36,060 nt of DNA. Origin: Collinsella sp. TF05-9AC. Lineage in GTDB: Bacteria; Actinomycetota; Coriobacteriia; Coriobacteriales; Coriobacteriaceae. The position numbers and the translations under genes are program-made. The notes beneath the pieces are model-generated. The model worked only from the letters and a program-made list of their open reading frames with translations, did no database searches and was not told where the DNA came from. Where the stretch lies: positions 1-36,060 of the forward strand of contig NZ_QSSH01000024.1 of the NCBI RefSeq assembly GCF_003438495.1, in the 5' to 3' direction. Numbering within the stretch: the stretch's first letter is position 1; every line of letters begins with the position of its first letter. Positions 5,345 through 14,195 of this stretch are shown piece by piece.

Positions 5345-8300
5345 TTAGCCCAGCAGGTCGACGACGTTAAAGCCAGCGTTGCTCTTGGCGATGACGTCGC
5401 GGCCGCCAAAGACACAGGTGGGCGACGCGGCTGCGATGCGCGTCACGTCGGCGCCGAGCGAGCGCAGCTCACCGGGCGTTGCCGCGAGCATCTGGGCGCG
5501 ACGCTCCTCGCGCGCGTGCGGATCGAGCCCGGCCAGGTAGGTCGTGTTGCGGCGCTTGGTGAGCGCATAGGGCTTCACCGGCGCATCCATGCCGCTCACG
5601 CAGCTCACGATAAAGCCCTCGAAGGCGGCCTCGTCGGGCTCAAAGCTGCCGAGCCATGCGCCCGCGCGTTCCACGCGCTCAATCGAAGGATCGACCGCCG
5701 GGTCGCGGTAGGTGTAGAACGCCGCCTGGCGCTCGCCGGCAGCGCGGAATCCGCAGCCGTACGCGCCGCCCTTCACGCGGATCTCGTTCCACAGGTAGTC
5801 GTAGGAGAGCGCGTTGGCGGCAACCGCCCAGGCGCCCGTCACGTCGATGCCCAGGCGACGCGGGTCGGACGCGCTTGCCGCAAAGCAGATATCGCTGGGG
5901 ATGACGAAAGCCTCGTGGCGGTCGCGCGGCGTCGGCACCACGAGAGCGTCGCGGCCGGCATCGGCACCATCGCCCGCACCCAGCCCCAGGTCGCCCGCGG
6001 CATCCCAGTATGCGTCAAAGTCCTCGTTGCTGCCGGTAAAGCTCGCCATGCAGCCATCGGCCACAAAGATGCGCTCCGCCAGCTCGGCAAGCTTGGTACG
6101 CAGCCCGTCCACGCGCTCGTCAAAGTGGTCGAGCAGATCGCGCAGGAACAGATAGAAGTCCACGCCCGAAAGCTGCTCGCGCACCACGGCCGAAGGCGAG
6201 CTGTAGCTCATCGCGCGACCGAGCGCCGCCGAGTGACCGTTGTTGATAAAGCCCTGCTCAAGCCCAATGCGAATCTGCGTGAGAACGTCGCGCACGCGGT
6301 CGGCGTCGGCATCGAGCAAAAGCGTGCTCGACCATACCTCGCGCGGCAGACTCGCCAGTGCATCGATCTTCTCGGACAGGGCGCCGGCGCTCACCAGCAG
6401 GTAGGGGCGCACGCCGTCTACTTCGGGCTGCGTCATGACTTCGGTCGTAAAGCTCAAAAAGCCGAGCTTGCCGGCGAGCAAGTTATCGAGTTCCTCGGCC
6501 GAGTGCTCGCGCGTGGGCAGCTGCTTAAGCAGGCGGCAGAGCAGTGTCACATAGGGCAGGTCCTCAAACGCGACGCAGCTCAGGTCGAAATACTGCATGG
6601 CGTAGGCCAGGCGGTTGGTGGGGATGCCGTGGCGCAGGCAGGGGATGGGCGCGGTCGTGTCCACGACCAGCGGCGGCTCGGGGCGCGCCTCGCCAATGTC
6701 GGACACGCGCAGGCGCGGCAGCGTGGCCTTGGCCTCGGGTGTGTCTTCCGCCTCCTGCGCGGCACGCAGCGCGGCCGTGCGCTCGACCACGTCGGTCAGC
6801 TCGGCATCGGTCATGGCATCGCGCTTGGCTGCCAGCTCGGCGGCCTCGGCACCCTCCGAACCCTCGGCGGCGTCCACCGGCACCAGCTCGACCAGTGCCA
6901 TGTGGTCGTTTTCCAGCACCAGCTCGCGCAGCAGGTCCTCAAAATAGCTGCCGTCCAGCTCGCTACGCAGCTCCTCGTACACCGGGCCGTACTTGAGCGC
7001 CAGCGTCGCGGCGTCGTCATCGTAGAGCCAGGTGCTCAGCGCGTCGCACGCAATGGCCACGCCGTCGGCGATGCCATAGTCACGCTGGCGCAGGTCGTAC
7101 TCGTTGCTGCTGATGATGGCTTCCAGACGCTCGCGCGGAACTCCGTGCTCGCACAGGTCGCGGCAGGCGTCCTGGAACACGCGACGCAGCTCGCGCGCCA
7201 CACCGGGCTGTGCGTTTTGCAGCATGATGAGCTCGTAGGGCTGCAGGCTCTCGGCCGCGGTGTAGCTCACCACGTTGCCGCCCAGGCCGGCGGCCAGAAT
7301 GGCCTTCTTAACCGGCGCTTCGTTGGAGCCCAGCAGCGCCTCGAACAGGATATCCGCCGCGATCGTGCGCTTGCGGTCGAGCGCGCTGCCCAGCACAAGG
7401 CCCAGGCCCACCAGGGCGTTCTCGGGTGTGGTGGCCATCTCGATGCGCTTGTACTCGCAGGTCACGGGCGCCTGCGCGTCCAACGGATTGGGCGCCAGCG
7501 TGGACGGGTCCTCGCCGGCGGCAACGGCAGCGTCCATGCGGCGGCTCGCGGCACTCGGCTGCGACAGATAGCGCTCGTCCAAAAAGGCCAGTGCGCGGTC
7601 CACGTCCAGGTCGCCGTAGAGCGTGATGTAGGAGTTGGAGGGATTGTAGTGTCGCGCGTGCGTGTCCAGGAACTGCTCGTAGGTGAGCGCGGGAATCGCG
7701 CGCGGGTCGCCGCCGCTCTCGTGCGCATAGGCGGTGTCGGGATAGAGCGCGGCGTTGACGGCATCGTCCAGCACGCTCATGGGATCGGACAGCGCGCCCT
7801 TCATCTCGTTGAACACCACGCCGTTATAACGCAGCGTGCCCTCGTGCAGGCTCGCGGCGCTGCTGTCGCCGTCGCCCTCCGGCAGGTCCAGTTCGTAGTG
7901 CCAGCCCTCCTGCTCAAAAATGGTGGGCTTGGTATAGATGGCCGGGTTGAACACCGCGTCCAGGTACACGTCCATCAGGTTGTACAGATCCTGCTCGTTG
8001 GTGGTGGCAACGGGGTAGATGGTCTTGTCGGGGTAGGTCATGGCGTTGAGGAACGTCTGCATGGAGCTCTTGATCAGGTCGACAAACGGCTCCTTGACGG
8101 GAAACTTGGCCGATCCGCACAGCACCGAGTGCTCAAGAATATGGAACACGCCGGTGGAATCGGCCGGCGGCGTCTTAAAGCCAATGGCAAAGGCCTTGTT
8201 TTCGTCGTCGCACGCCAGGTACAGCAGACGAGCGCCCGAGGCAGTGTGTCGCAGCACGTAAGCGTCCGAGTCGAGCTCGGGCACGGTCTCGCGGCGCTCG

Positions 8301-8380
8301 ACGGCAAAGCCGTGGCAGGTAGTGCCGGGCACCAGCAGTGCAGCGGCTGCGGCGCGCGGGTCGGTTGAGGTGGTGGGCAT
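5345..8380 (-). CDS. M16C insulinase-family zinc metallopeptidase (presequence-protease type)
   Basis: Predicted 1011-residue peptidase of the PreP/insulinase family, which encloses and degrades short unstructured peptides. It has the inverted zinc motif HILEH (His80, Glu83, His84) close to the N-terminus and the family context FxTPPADSTGVFHILEHSVL, followed by VKEPFVDLIKSSMQTFLNAMTYPD. The distal glutamate region IFEQEGWHYEL is also present. Length and layout match the four-domain single-chain form (M16C). No signal peptide is visible, so it is probably cytoplasmic. The ATG at 8380 has AAAGGAG upstream; the open frame continues upstream to 8638 only through repeat DNA. Expressed alone, with a terminator at 5299-5337. 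Confidence 0.9.
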   Translation of the reverse strand: MPTTSTDPRAAAAALLVPGTTCHGFAVERRETVPELDSDAYVLRHTASGARLLYLACDDENKAFAIGFKTPPADSTGVFHILEHSVLCGSAKFPVKEPFVDLIKSSMQTFLNAMTYPDKTIYPVATTNEQDLYNLMDVYLDAVFNPAIYTKPTIFEQEGWHYELDLPEGDGDSSAASLHEGTLRYNGVVFNEMKGALSDPMSVLDDAVNAALYPDTAYAHESGGDPRAIPALTYEQFLDTHARHYNPSNSYITLYGDLDVDRALAFLDERYLSQPSAASRRMDAAVAAGEDPSTLAPNPLDAQAPVTCEYKRIEMATTPENALVGLGLVLGSALDRKRTIAADILFEALLGSNEAPVKKAILAAGLGGNVVSYTAAESLQPYELIMLQNAQPGVARELRRVFQDACRDLCEHGVPRERLEAIISSNEYDLRQRDYGIADGVAIACDALSTWLYDDDAATLALKYGPVYEELRSELDGSYFEDLLRELVLENDHMALVELVPVDAAEGSEGAEAAELAAKRDAMTDAELTDVVERTAALRAAQEAEDTPEAKATLPRLRVSDIGEARPEPPLVVDTTAPIPCLRHGIPTNRLAYAMQYFDLSCVAFEDLPYVTLLCRLLKQLPTREHSAEELDNLLAGKLGFLSFTTEVMTQPEVDGVRPYLLVSAGALSEKIDALASLPREVWSSTLLLDADADRVRDVLTQIRIGLEQGFINNGHSAALGRAMSYSSPSAVVREQLSGVDFYLFLRDLLDHFDERVDGLRTKLAELAERIFVADGCMASFTGSNEDFDAYWDAAGDLGLGAGDGADAGRDALVVPTPRDRHEAFVIPSDICFAASASDPRRLGIDVTGAWAVAANALSYDYLWNEIRVKGGAYGCGFRAAGERQAAFYTYRDPAVDPSIERVERAGAWLGSFEPDEAAFEGFIVSCVSGMDAPVKPYALTKRRNTTYLAGLDPHAREERRAQMLAATPGELRSLGADVTRIAAASPTCVFGGRDVIAKSNAGFNVVDLLG

Positions 8381-8514
8381 ATGCAGTCTCCTTTGACGCC
8401 CCAGCGGGGGCGAATCGAGTCGAATCCTCGAGAGTATACCCATATGGGGCCGCGACCCTGCGGCGAACTGGAGACGATGCCAGCGGATTGGGCGAAGGGC
8501 TCGCGTGCCCGCCG

Positions 8515-8694
8515 CACGAGCGTGGAAAATTGGACACTCGCCAAACGAGAGTGGATATTCGGACGGACGAGCGAGGATTTCCGGATACCTATCGAACGAG
8601 AGTGGATATTTGGACGGAATTTGCCGCAAAAGCCCCAAAAACCGTCCAAATATCCACTCTCGATATCCGACCGTCCGAAAATCCTCGCTCGTCC
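8515..8694. repeat. Intergenic repeat block C, nested inverted repeats (GAGCGTGGAT family)
   Basis: At least four units of about 22 bp (near 8515, 8544, 8566 and 8595) carry ACGAGCGTGGA or ACGAGAGTGGA cores followed by a GGAC. The last two pair with reversed copies: an inner perfect 21-bp stem, 8597-8617 with 8642-8662 (24-nt loop), and an outer stem, 8565-8585 with 8674-8694 (one mismatch). The result is a nested cruciform of about 130 bp. It lies in the 623-bp gap between the M16 gene and the AlbA_2 gene. Confidence 0.85.
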
Positions 8695-8705
8695 ATCACT
8701 CGCGT

Positions 8706-8950
8706 ATCTCTCGTCCCTCATTCGTCTCTAATATGAGAGATGACAGGAAGATGAGAGAAAAATATGAGAGATAACTGAGCAGCAAAGAGACAGGCAATCA
8801 TGGTATTGTCTCAATACCAATTGTTCTACCAGCAAAAATATGTATAAATGAAGCAAATGGTAGACATTCCATCTCTCATCTATCTCTCTATCTCTAAGCC
8901 GAGAGATAGAGAGATAGATGAGAGATAATTTCGAGAGATAACTGAGAGAC
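8706..8950. promoter_or_regulatory. GAGAGAT motif array with promoter and 25-bp palindrome ahead of the AlbA_2 gene
   Basis: GAGAGAT or its complement recurs at 8706, 8735, 8766, 8871, within 8878-8926 and at 8933; GAGAGATAACTGAG occurs twice (8766-8779 and 8933-8946). A perfect palindrome with 25-bp arms (8871-8895 and 8902-8926) and a 6-nt loop AAGCCG lies inside. A smaller palindrome TGGTATTG-TCT-CAATACCA is at 8801-8819. A candidate promoter is TTGTTC (8821-8826), a 16-bp spacer and TATAAA (8843-8848), which would place the long palindrome in the 5' leader. No T-run follows it. Confidence 0.6.
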
Positions 8951-9003
8951 GAGGGAAATCTATCCGCGGCATTCTCCGCAGGACCGAGCGAAAGGACGTG
9001 CAG

Positions 9004-10470
9004 ATGAACGAAAACGAGCTGACCGGTCTGCTCGAGTCTTTAAGGCGTATGGGCTCGGATGATCTTAACGTCGAAGTGAAGGAGAGCGCCACGACGCTTT
9101 CCCGCGATGTGTGGGAAACGGTGAGCGCATTCGCGAACACTGCCGGCGGAATCATCGTGCTCGGAGTGAGTGAGCGCGCAGGTTTTGTCCCGGTTGAGAA
9201 CTTCGAGACCGAGAAAGTGCTCAACCAATTTGTGTCAGGCATGGGTGATGCGGGCGGTCGAGGAAAGCTGGCCAATCCGCCTAAATACACGATCGAGCGA
9301 GTGGAGCTTCAGGACGTCATCGTTCTCGTCATTACGATTGAGGAGCTCGATCCGTCGAGCAAGCCCTGCTATGTCATAGAGCGGGGCGCCCAGGGCGGCA
9401 GCTACAAGCGCATCGATGACAAAGATGTGCCGCTTTCATCGACCGAGGTGCTCGCATTGGCGTCATACGGTCGAGCGACTCCGAGCGATCGGGACGCGGT
9501 GGCGGGTGCGGGCGCGGACAATCTCGACGAGACGCTGGTCGACCGTACGATAGATCGGGCTTTCTCGTTGACGCCCCGGGCAATGCGCGGCGCGCCGGAC
9601 AAACAAACGAAGCTGGAGCGCCTAAATATCCTTGATTCCCAGGGCAATGTCACCAAGGCTGGACTCCTAGTTGTGGGCACCTACCCTCAGCAGTTCTATC
9701 CCGAGCTCTTCATTGACGTGGCTGTCCATGCGGGAACTCAGAAGGGCATGGCGGGGTCGCTGAGGTTCATGGACCGCACAATCTGTGAGGGAACGTTGGG
9801 CGAGATGATCTCGGATGCCGTCGCAGCCGTCGCCAAGAATTTGCGGCGAACCTCGACCGTCCAAGGCGTCTCGCGTGTCGACTCGCTTGAGATTCCCGAG
9901 GAGGTTCTGCGCGAGGCAATCGCCAACGCCGTAATCCATCGAGAATACGGGGATCGGTTCTGTGGACAATCGATTGCCGTCGACGTCTTTGATGATCGTG
10001 TCGAGGTGACAAATCCTGGCGGCCTTTACGGGGGAAAGACTCGCGAGAACTTGTTTGACGGCAGCTCCCGATGCCGTAACGCGACGCTTGTGAAGCTCAT
10101 GTCGATTGTCCCGCTGCCGGATGGCGCAGGTTCGCCGGCTGAGGGCAATGGCTCGGGCATCCCGATGATGATCGATGCCATGCGCGCGCATGGTCTGGCC
10201 GGGCCCCTGTTCTGCCCGGGATTCGATCGGTTCAAGGTCGTACTTTACCGTTCAAAGATCGAGCCGGTCGATCATGGCGGGGGCTTAATTGTGACGGCAC
10301 TCAAACACTACGGCGAGCTGGGGACGCGCGAGCTGGCAGAGCACACAGGGCTCACAATTTCCCAGGTTAGGTCGCGCGTCAACGCGCTCATTGCTCAAGG
10401 CGAGCTTGAGCCCACGGCGCCGGCGACGAGCCGCAACCGCAAGTATCGACTGTCGGAGCGCGTGGGATAG
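9004..10470 (+). CDS. AlbA_2/Schlafen-type ATP-binding regulator with winged helix
   Basis: Predicted 488-residue protein of the group often annotated as a divergent AAA-4 (Schlafen AlbA_2) or RecG-related regulator. Residues about 16-130 form the AlbA_2 domain, with VEVKES and TVSAFANTAGGIIVLGV. Residues about 295-385 carry the GHKL-ATPase-like C-terminal motif IPEEVLREAIANAVIHREY and a GNGSGIPMM turn. The last 65 residues (GELGTRELAEHTGLTISQVRSRVNAL) look like a winged helix. Members are thought to act as nucleic-acid-binding regulators, but no reaction is established for this one. The ATG at 9004 has GAAAGGA about 8 nt upstream; an in-frame GTG at 8998 is too close to it. The palindrome-rich leader suggests autoregulation. 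Confidence 0.8.
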   Translation: MNENELTGLLESLRRMGSDDLNVEVKESATTLSRDVWETVSAFANTAGGIIVLGVSERAGFVPVENFETEKVLNQFVSGMGDAGGRGKLANPPKYTIERVELQDVIVLVITIEELDPSSKPCYVIERGAQGGSYKRIDDKDVPLSSTEVLALASYGRATPSDRDAVAGAGADNLDETLVDRTIDRAFSLTPRAMRGAPDKQTKLERLNILDSQGNVTKAGLLVVGTYPQQFYPELFIDVAVHAGTQKGMAGSLRFMDRTICEGTLGEMISDAVAAVAKNLRRTSTVQGVSRVDSLEIPEEVLREAIANAVIHREYGDRFCGQSIAVDVFDDRVEVTNPGGLYGGKTRENLFDGSSRCRNATLVKLMSIVPLPDGAGSPAEGNGSGIPMMIDAMRAHGLAGPLFCPGFDRFKVVLYRSKIEPVDHGGGLIVTALKHYGELGTRELAEHTGLTISQVRSRVNALIAQGELEPTAPATSRNRKYRLSERVG

Positions 10471-10570
10471 ATGCGTTAGTGGACGAGGCGACCCAATAAT
10501 CGACCCTCGATTGGCGTCCATTAAGGTAAAGCGGTTGTTGCCCAGTCGACGGTGATGCTAAAGACTCGGC

Positions 10571-11062
10571 TTACGCCGGCATGGCCCCGAACCCGTCTAT
10601 CAGGAACAGCCTAAGAACCAGCTTGATGACATTTCCCGGTTTGACTTCTGCCGCGTCAAAGACGTGGCGCTCGGCGAGCTCGCTGCAGTATGCATAGATG
10701 TCGCGGATAAGGTCCGCGCCCGAGAGCGTAAACATGTAGCCTGCGTCCGAAAGCGCATTGGGCGCGGCGGGCAATTTGGTCATGCGACAAAAGGTCAACA
10801 GGTCGGGCGCCATAGCGTCCTGGTAGCCAAGATGGCTGCCGTCTTCTTGTGCGACGAGTTCCAGCTGGCGTACTCGATTCAGCGCCGCTGCCAGCACAAA
10901 GCTCGGTGTGGGAGCATTGACGTCCTCCGTGCTCGCCACGAGTCTGCCCGCCGCCTGCGTGACAAGCCAAGCGACCTCGCGCTGGCAACGCACGGCCTTG
11001 CGCGTAACCGGCTTGATGGACGAAGAAGAAACGCTTCCCTTAGGCGGATTCGAAACAGCCAC
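10571..11062 (-). CDS. Hypothetical protein, 163 residues
   Basis: I do not recognise this family. The GTG start at 11062 has GGGAGG six nt upstream. The N-terminal 20 residues are Ser/Pro-rich and probably disordered. The rest is predicted mainly helical, without a signal peptide or obvious transmembrane segment, and contains two cysteines (one in DLLTFCRM, one in IYAYCSEL) plus one in AVRCQREV. Codon use is close to its neighbours. It lies convergent to the AlbA_2 gene and downstream of the methyltransferase gene, but a strong terminator at 11141-11177 separates it from the latter, so it probably has its own promoter. Confidence 0.6.
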   Translation of the reverse strand: MAVSNPPKGSVSSSSIKPVTRKAVRCQREVAWLVTQAAGRLVASTEDVNAPTPSFVLAAALNRVRQLELVAQEDGSHLGYQDAMAPDLLTFCRMTKLPAAPNALSDAGYMFTLSGADLIRDIYAYCSELAERHVFDAAEVKPGNVIKLVLRLFLIDGFGAMPA

Positions 11063-11140
11063 AAGAACCTCCCATGAACGACCCGGCCCAACAAGCCCGG
11101 ATGAAACACGTGCTACATCAGTATACAGGGAAGTGGGATG

Positions 11141-11177
11141 AAAAAAACGGAGTCGACAGCGTGAACTGTCGGCTCCG
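11141..11177 (-). terminator. Terminator of the C5 methyltransferase gene
   Basis: On the minus strand a 12-bp stem (11166-11177 with 11148-11159, one G-T pair) around a 6-nt loop is followed by seven T residues (11141-11147), 12 nt after the methyltransferase stop. It is a textbook intrinsic terminator. Confidence 0.85.
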
Positions 11178-11188
11178 GATTGCTTGCC

Positions 11189-12451
11189 TTAGAGGCCGTA
11201 CACTTCGACCATAGCTTCGCCAATGCGATGGGGCACGCCGGTGACGAGTGCGTTGCCCATGCAGAAGGCTCGATGGCCGTCGGTCATGCCCGTATCGGTC
11301 CAGCCTTTCGGGAATCCCTGAAGCTGATCGAGCTCGTCGGGAACAAGACGGCGGAAACGGCCATCGGGACATTCGATGACGTGCTTGAAGCGGCTCGCTC
11401 CTGTGCCGCCTTCTCCTGTGAGGATGGTGCGGCTCGGCTTGTCGGTGGCATCCGGGAAGCTCATGGCTCCCTCGGAATACGTGTACGTAAAGCCTGTCTT
11501 TTTGTTAGTGCGCTCTTCGCGCTTGCTGCCCTTAAGGTAGCGCCAGTCGGGAAGCTTTTCGTCGGAGATGTAGAACTGCTCCGGGACATCAGCTTCGTCG
11601 ACAAGCACGTCGCCAAGCACGTGGCGCTTACCGTGATAGTCTTCGGCAAAGTCGCAGGTCAGAACATGACAGCCCTGCATGACGCCAGCATTCTTGAATT
11701 GAGAGGTCTTTTGGCCGACGCCAAAACGAGTTGAGTTCTCGTAGGGGTCGGGTAAAACGTCGAGCTCGGACATCTCGTCGGGATAGATGGCGGGGAAGGC
11801 TTTAGCCATGACGCCGTTGTGCATGCGATCAACGAGATCAACCTTGCCAGCGTCCTTTTCGCAGAAGATATAAACACGCTTGCGACGCTGGGGGAAACCG
11901 TATTCGGCAGAGTTGACCACGCGCCATTCGACCGTGTAGTCGAGGTCGGCAAGACAGCTTAGGATGATGGCGAAGTCGCGACCGCGTTGAGACGCGGGCG
12001 ACTTGAGCAGGCGGTCGACGTTCTCAAAGAGACCGAACTTGGGCTTCTTCATTTCGAGGAAGTGATAGATGTCCCACCAGAGGACACCCTTCTTTCCTTC
12101 GATGCCGTGTGCCTGATTGAGCGGACGCGCGACAGAGTAGTCTTGACAGGGGAAACCGCCAACGACCATTTGGACATTGGGGATTTCGATTTCGCCCGCT
12201 TCGGCTTGTTCCAAGACCCTATTAATGTCTTCGTTGACAACGGAATCATCGCCGAAGCGATCCATGTAGCAACGGGCCGCGAACTGACGCGCTTTGGTTC
12301 CGGGCGGTTCCCACTGATTTGCCCAAATGGTGCGGAAGGGGCCGGCTGGTTTCATATAAAACTCGGGATGTCGAGGGTCGGCATAGCCTTCGAGACCTAA
12401 ACGAAATCCACCGACGCCCGCAAAAAGCTCGGCAATATTAATCTCAGACAC
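11189..12451 (-). CDS. DNA (cytosine-5) methyltransferase of a type II R-M system
   Basis: The enzyme methylates C5 of cytosine in its target and protects host DNA from the divergent endonuclease. All main C5-methyltransferase motifs are present in the 420-residue product: motif I IAELFAGVGGFRLGLEG at the N-terminus, motif IV GGFPCQDYS with catalytic Cys102, motif VI ENV (143-145), motif VIII QRRKR (188-192), and motif X MGNALVTG near the C-terminus. The GTG start at 12451 has TTGGAG 5 nt upstream; the open frame reaches 12520 without a ribosome site. The partner endonuclease starts 142 bp away on the other strand. Specificity for GATC is inferred from the Sau3AI-like partner. Confidence 0.92.
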   Translation of the reverse strand: MSEINIAELFAGVGGFRLGLEGYADPRHPEFYMKPAGPFRTIWANQWEPPGTKARQFAARCYMDRFGDDSVVNEDINRVLEQAEAGEIEIPNVQMVVGGFPCQDYSVARPLNQAHGIEGKKGVLWWDIYHFLEMKKPKFGLFENVDRLLKSPASQRGRDFAIILSCLADLDYTVEWRVVNSAEYGFPQRRKRVYIFCEKDAGKVDLVDRMHNGVMAKAFPAIYPDEMSELDVLPDPYENSTRFGVGQKTSQFKNAGVMQGCHVLTCDFAEDYHGKRHVLGDVLVDEADVPEQFYISDEKLPDWRYLKGSKREERTNKKTGFTYTYSEGAMSFPDATDKPSRTILTGEGGTGASRFKHVIECPDGRFRRLVPDELDQLQGFPKGWTDTGMTDGHRAFCMGNALVTGVPHRIGEAMVEVYGL

Positions 12452-12500
12452 GTTTCTCCAATCGCTGCTGTGTCCGTTTATGGTGCTCACAACAATAGCC

Positions 12501-12562
12501 GATCGAGGGGACAAGATCAAGACCTCAATTTTCTGGGCGTTAGTAGTTGCTCTGAACTACTA
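12501..12562. promoter_or_regulatory. Divergent R-M control region: two GATC sites and a palindrome
   Basis: The 142-bp gap between the two R-M start codons contains GATC at 12501-12504 and 12515-12518, 14 bp apart, and the perfect palindrome TAGTAGTT-GCTCTG-AACTACTA (12541-12562) just ahead of the endonuclease ribosome site. No controller (C) protein gene is present. Self-methylation or palindrome binding could time expression; this is inference. Confidence 0.45.
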
Positions 12563-12593
12563 TGGGGTTAGTTGCGAGTTTCGGAGGTATCCC

Positions 12594-14099
12594 GTGTCCA
12601 AGAAGCGCCTCGATTTCAAGCGCATGCTTGACGATACTGATTTTTCTGACCCTTCAAGCATTGAGCGCTACGCTGCCAATCTCGACGGCATGACGTTCCG
12701 CGATATTCTCGAGCTCGGTATTGCCCCGGAAGGGGAGAGTGCGCCCAAGGACTTTGGCTCCAAAAAGTACAAAGGCGGTATGGGTACTCTTATCGAGGAG
12801 CGCTACTTTGGCTACAAGGCCAATAGCGACGACCGTCCCGATTTTCCCGAGGCGGGCGTTGAGCTCAAGGCAACGTGTTTCGATGTGCTCAAGAATGGCC
12901 GTAAGTCTGCGGGTGAGCGTCTTGTCCTGACCATGATCCCTTACGACCGTCCTGTTTCGCTCGACTATGACAATTCTCACCTCAAGACTAAGCTCAGCAA
13001 TATTCTGTTGATTTATTACGGCCGAGATCGTTCTATCGACAAATATGACCAGCGTATCGAGCGCGCTGTCATGGTGCGTCTTCCCGAAAAAGACATGAAA
13101 ATCATTCGCGCCGACTACGAGAAGATTATTTCCTATATTCAGGATGGCCGTGCGGACGAGCTTTCAGAAGGCATGACGACTTATCTGGGTGCTTGCACGA
13201 AGGGCGCAACTGAGGCCACGATGTGGGCGGACCAGTATTATGAATACTTCAATACCGATACGGGTGAGATTGAGCGTCATCGCGCAAAGCGTCGCGCCTT
13301 TTCCCTTAAGCGCTCGTATATGGACTATGTGCTCCATACTTATGTCCTCGGTGCTCCGCGAGTCGGGGAGAGCATTGTTCAGGACGATGGCAAGTCTATC
13401 GATTTCGAAAGTTACGTAACTGGACTTATCGAGCAACACTATGGCGAAACTGATCGTCAGATTGCGGAGCAATACGGGTTGGAGTACACGGGCAATAAGG
13501 CGCAATGGACAACGCTCGTCTATCGTATGCTCGGAATCAAAAACAATGCTGCCGAGGAATTCGTCAAGGCAGGCATTTCCGTCCGAACCGTTCGAGTTAA
13601 CAACAGGGGGCACATCGAACAAGCTATGTCGTTCCCACCGTTTGAGTTCAAGCGTTTAATTGAGGAAGACTGGGAAACGTCGCCTTATCATGCATGCCTT
13701 GAGACTAATCGCTTCTTCTTCGTTGTGTTTCGCGAGGACCACGATGGCGTGCTGCGTCTCGACCGTTGTTTGTTCTGGGCGATGGGAGAAAACGAAATCG
13801 AAGGCCCTGCGAAAGCTTGTTGGGATGAGACGCGAAAGGTAATACGTGAGGGCGTTGAGCTCAATCCGTATCGGGATGCGAGCGGAAAGCTCAAAGTGAC
13901 TAACAATCTGCCCGGTATGGCGGACAACCCAATTGTTCACGTTCGTCCGCATACGTCAAAAGCGGCTTACAAGTTTGCCGATGGAACAGAGATCGGTGAC
14001 ATCGCAAGGAATGCTTACGAACTGCCCGACGGGCGTTGGATGACGAAGCAATCGTTCTGGTTCAACAAGGGCTACCTGGAGCATATTCTGGGGCTGTAG
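12594..14099 (+). CDS. Sau3AI/MutH-family type II restriction endonuclease
   Basis: Predicted nuclease of 501 residues that cuts unmodified DNA. An N-terminal MutH-like domain contains GTLIEERYFGYKANS and the catalytic pattern D-x6-E-x-K (Asp83, Glu90, Lys92 in DFPEAGVELK), as in MutH and Sau3AI. The second half, about 270-501, corresponds to the Sau3AI C-terminal MutH-like effector domain without an obvious catalytic triad. The length is close to Sau3AI (about 490). The GTG at 12594 is chosen for its GGAGGT site 6 nt upstream; the open frame begins at 12480. Sau3AI cuts GATC and is blocked by cytosine methylation, matching the neighbouring C5 enzyme. Codon use is more AT-rich than in housekeeping neighbours, which suggests transfer. 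Confidence 0.9.
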   Translation: MSKKRLDFKRMLDDTDFSDPSSIERYAANLDGMTFRDILELGIAPEGESAPKDFGSKKYKGGMGTLIEERYFGYKANSDDRPDFPEAGVELKATCFDVLKNGRKSAGERLVLTMIPYDRPVSLDYDNSHLKTKLSNILLIYYGRDRSIDKYDQRIERAVMVRLPEKDMKIIRADYEKIISYIQDGRADELSEGMTTYLGACTKGATEATMWADQYYEYFNTDTGEIERHRAKRRAFSLKRSYMDYVLHTYVLGAPRVGESIVQDDGKSIDFESYVTGLIEQHYGETDRQIAEQYGLEYTGNKAQWTTLVYRMLGIKNNAAEEFVKAGISVRTVRVNNRGHIEQAMSFPPFEFKRLIEEDWETSPYHACLETNRFFFVVFREDHDGVLRLDRCLFWAMGENEIEGPAKACWDETRKVIREGVELNPYRDASGKLKVTNNLPGMADNPIVHVRPHTSKAAYKFADGTEIGDIARNAYELPDGRWMTKQSFWFNKGYLEHILGL

Positions 14100-14156
14100 C
14101 GTTTTCGCATGGGATTCTCAACGGCGTTCTGTTCGTAACGTCGCTATTTCTGATCG

Positions 14157-14195
14157 CGGCTCCGCCTCGCCATTACCTATGACGAGGCGGAGCCG
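14157..14195 (+). terminator. Hairpin downstream of the endonuclease gene
   Basis: The arms CGGCTCCGCCTCG (14157-14169) and CGAGGCGGAGCCG (14183-14195) are perfect complements with a 13-nt loop. They lie 58 nt after the endonuclease stop. There is no strong T-run after them (TAGCTTT), so termination is likely but not certain. The rest of 14100-14389 shows no gene. Confidence 0.6.

Noticed and set aside
5336..8368. Very long open frame on the plus strand opposite the M16 peptidase gene
   Set aside because: Its product is an Arg/Ala/Gly/His-rich shadow of high-GC coding DNA with no family match or ribosome site. The minus strand has a complete zinc peptidase.
8505..8774. Short open frames through repeat block C with peptides rich in SGYLDG or PNIHSR
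   Set aside because: They are translations of the repeat units, which stay open because of unit length and composition. Similar peptides arise at every block.
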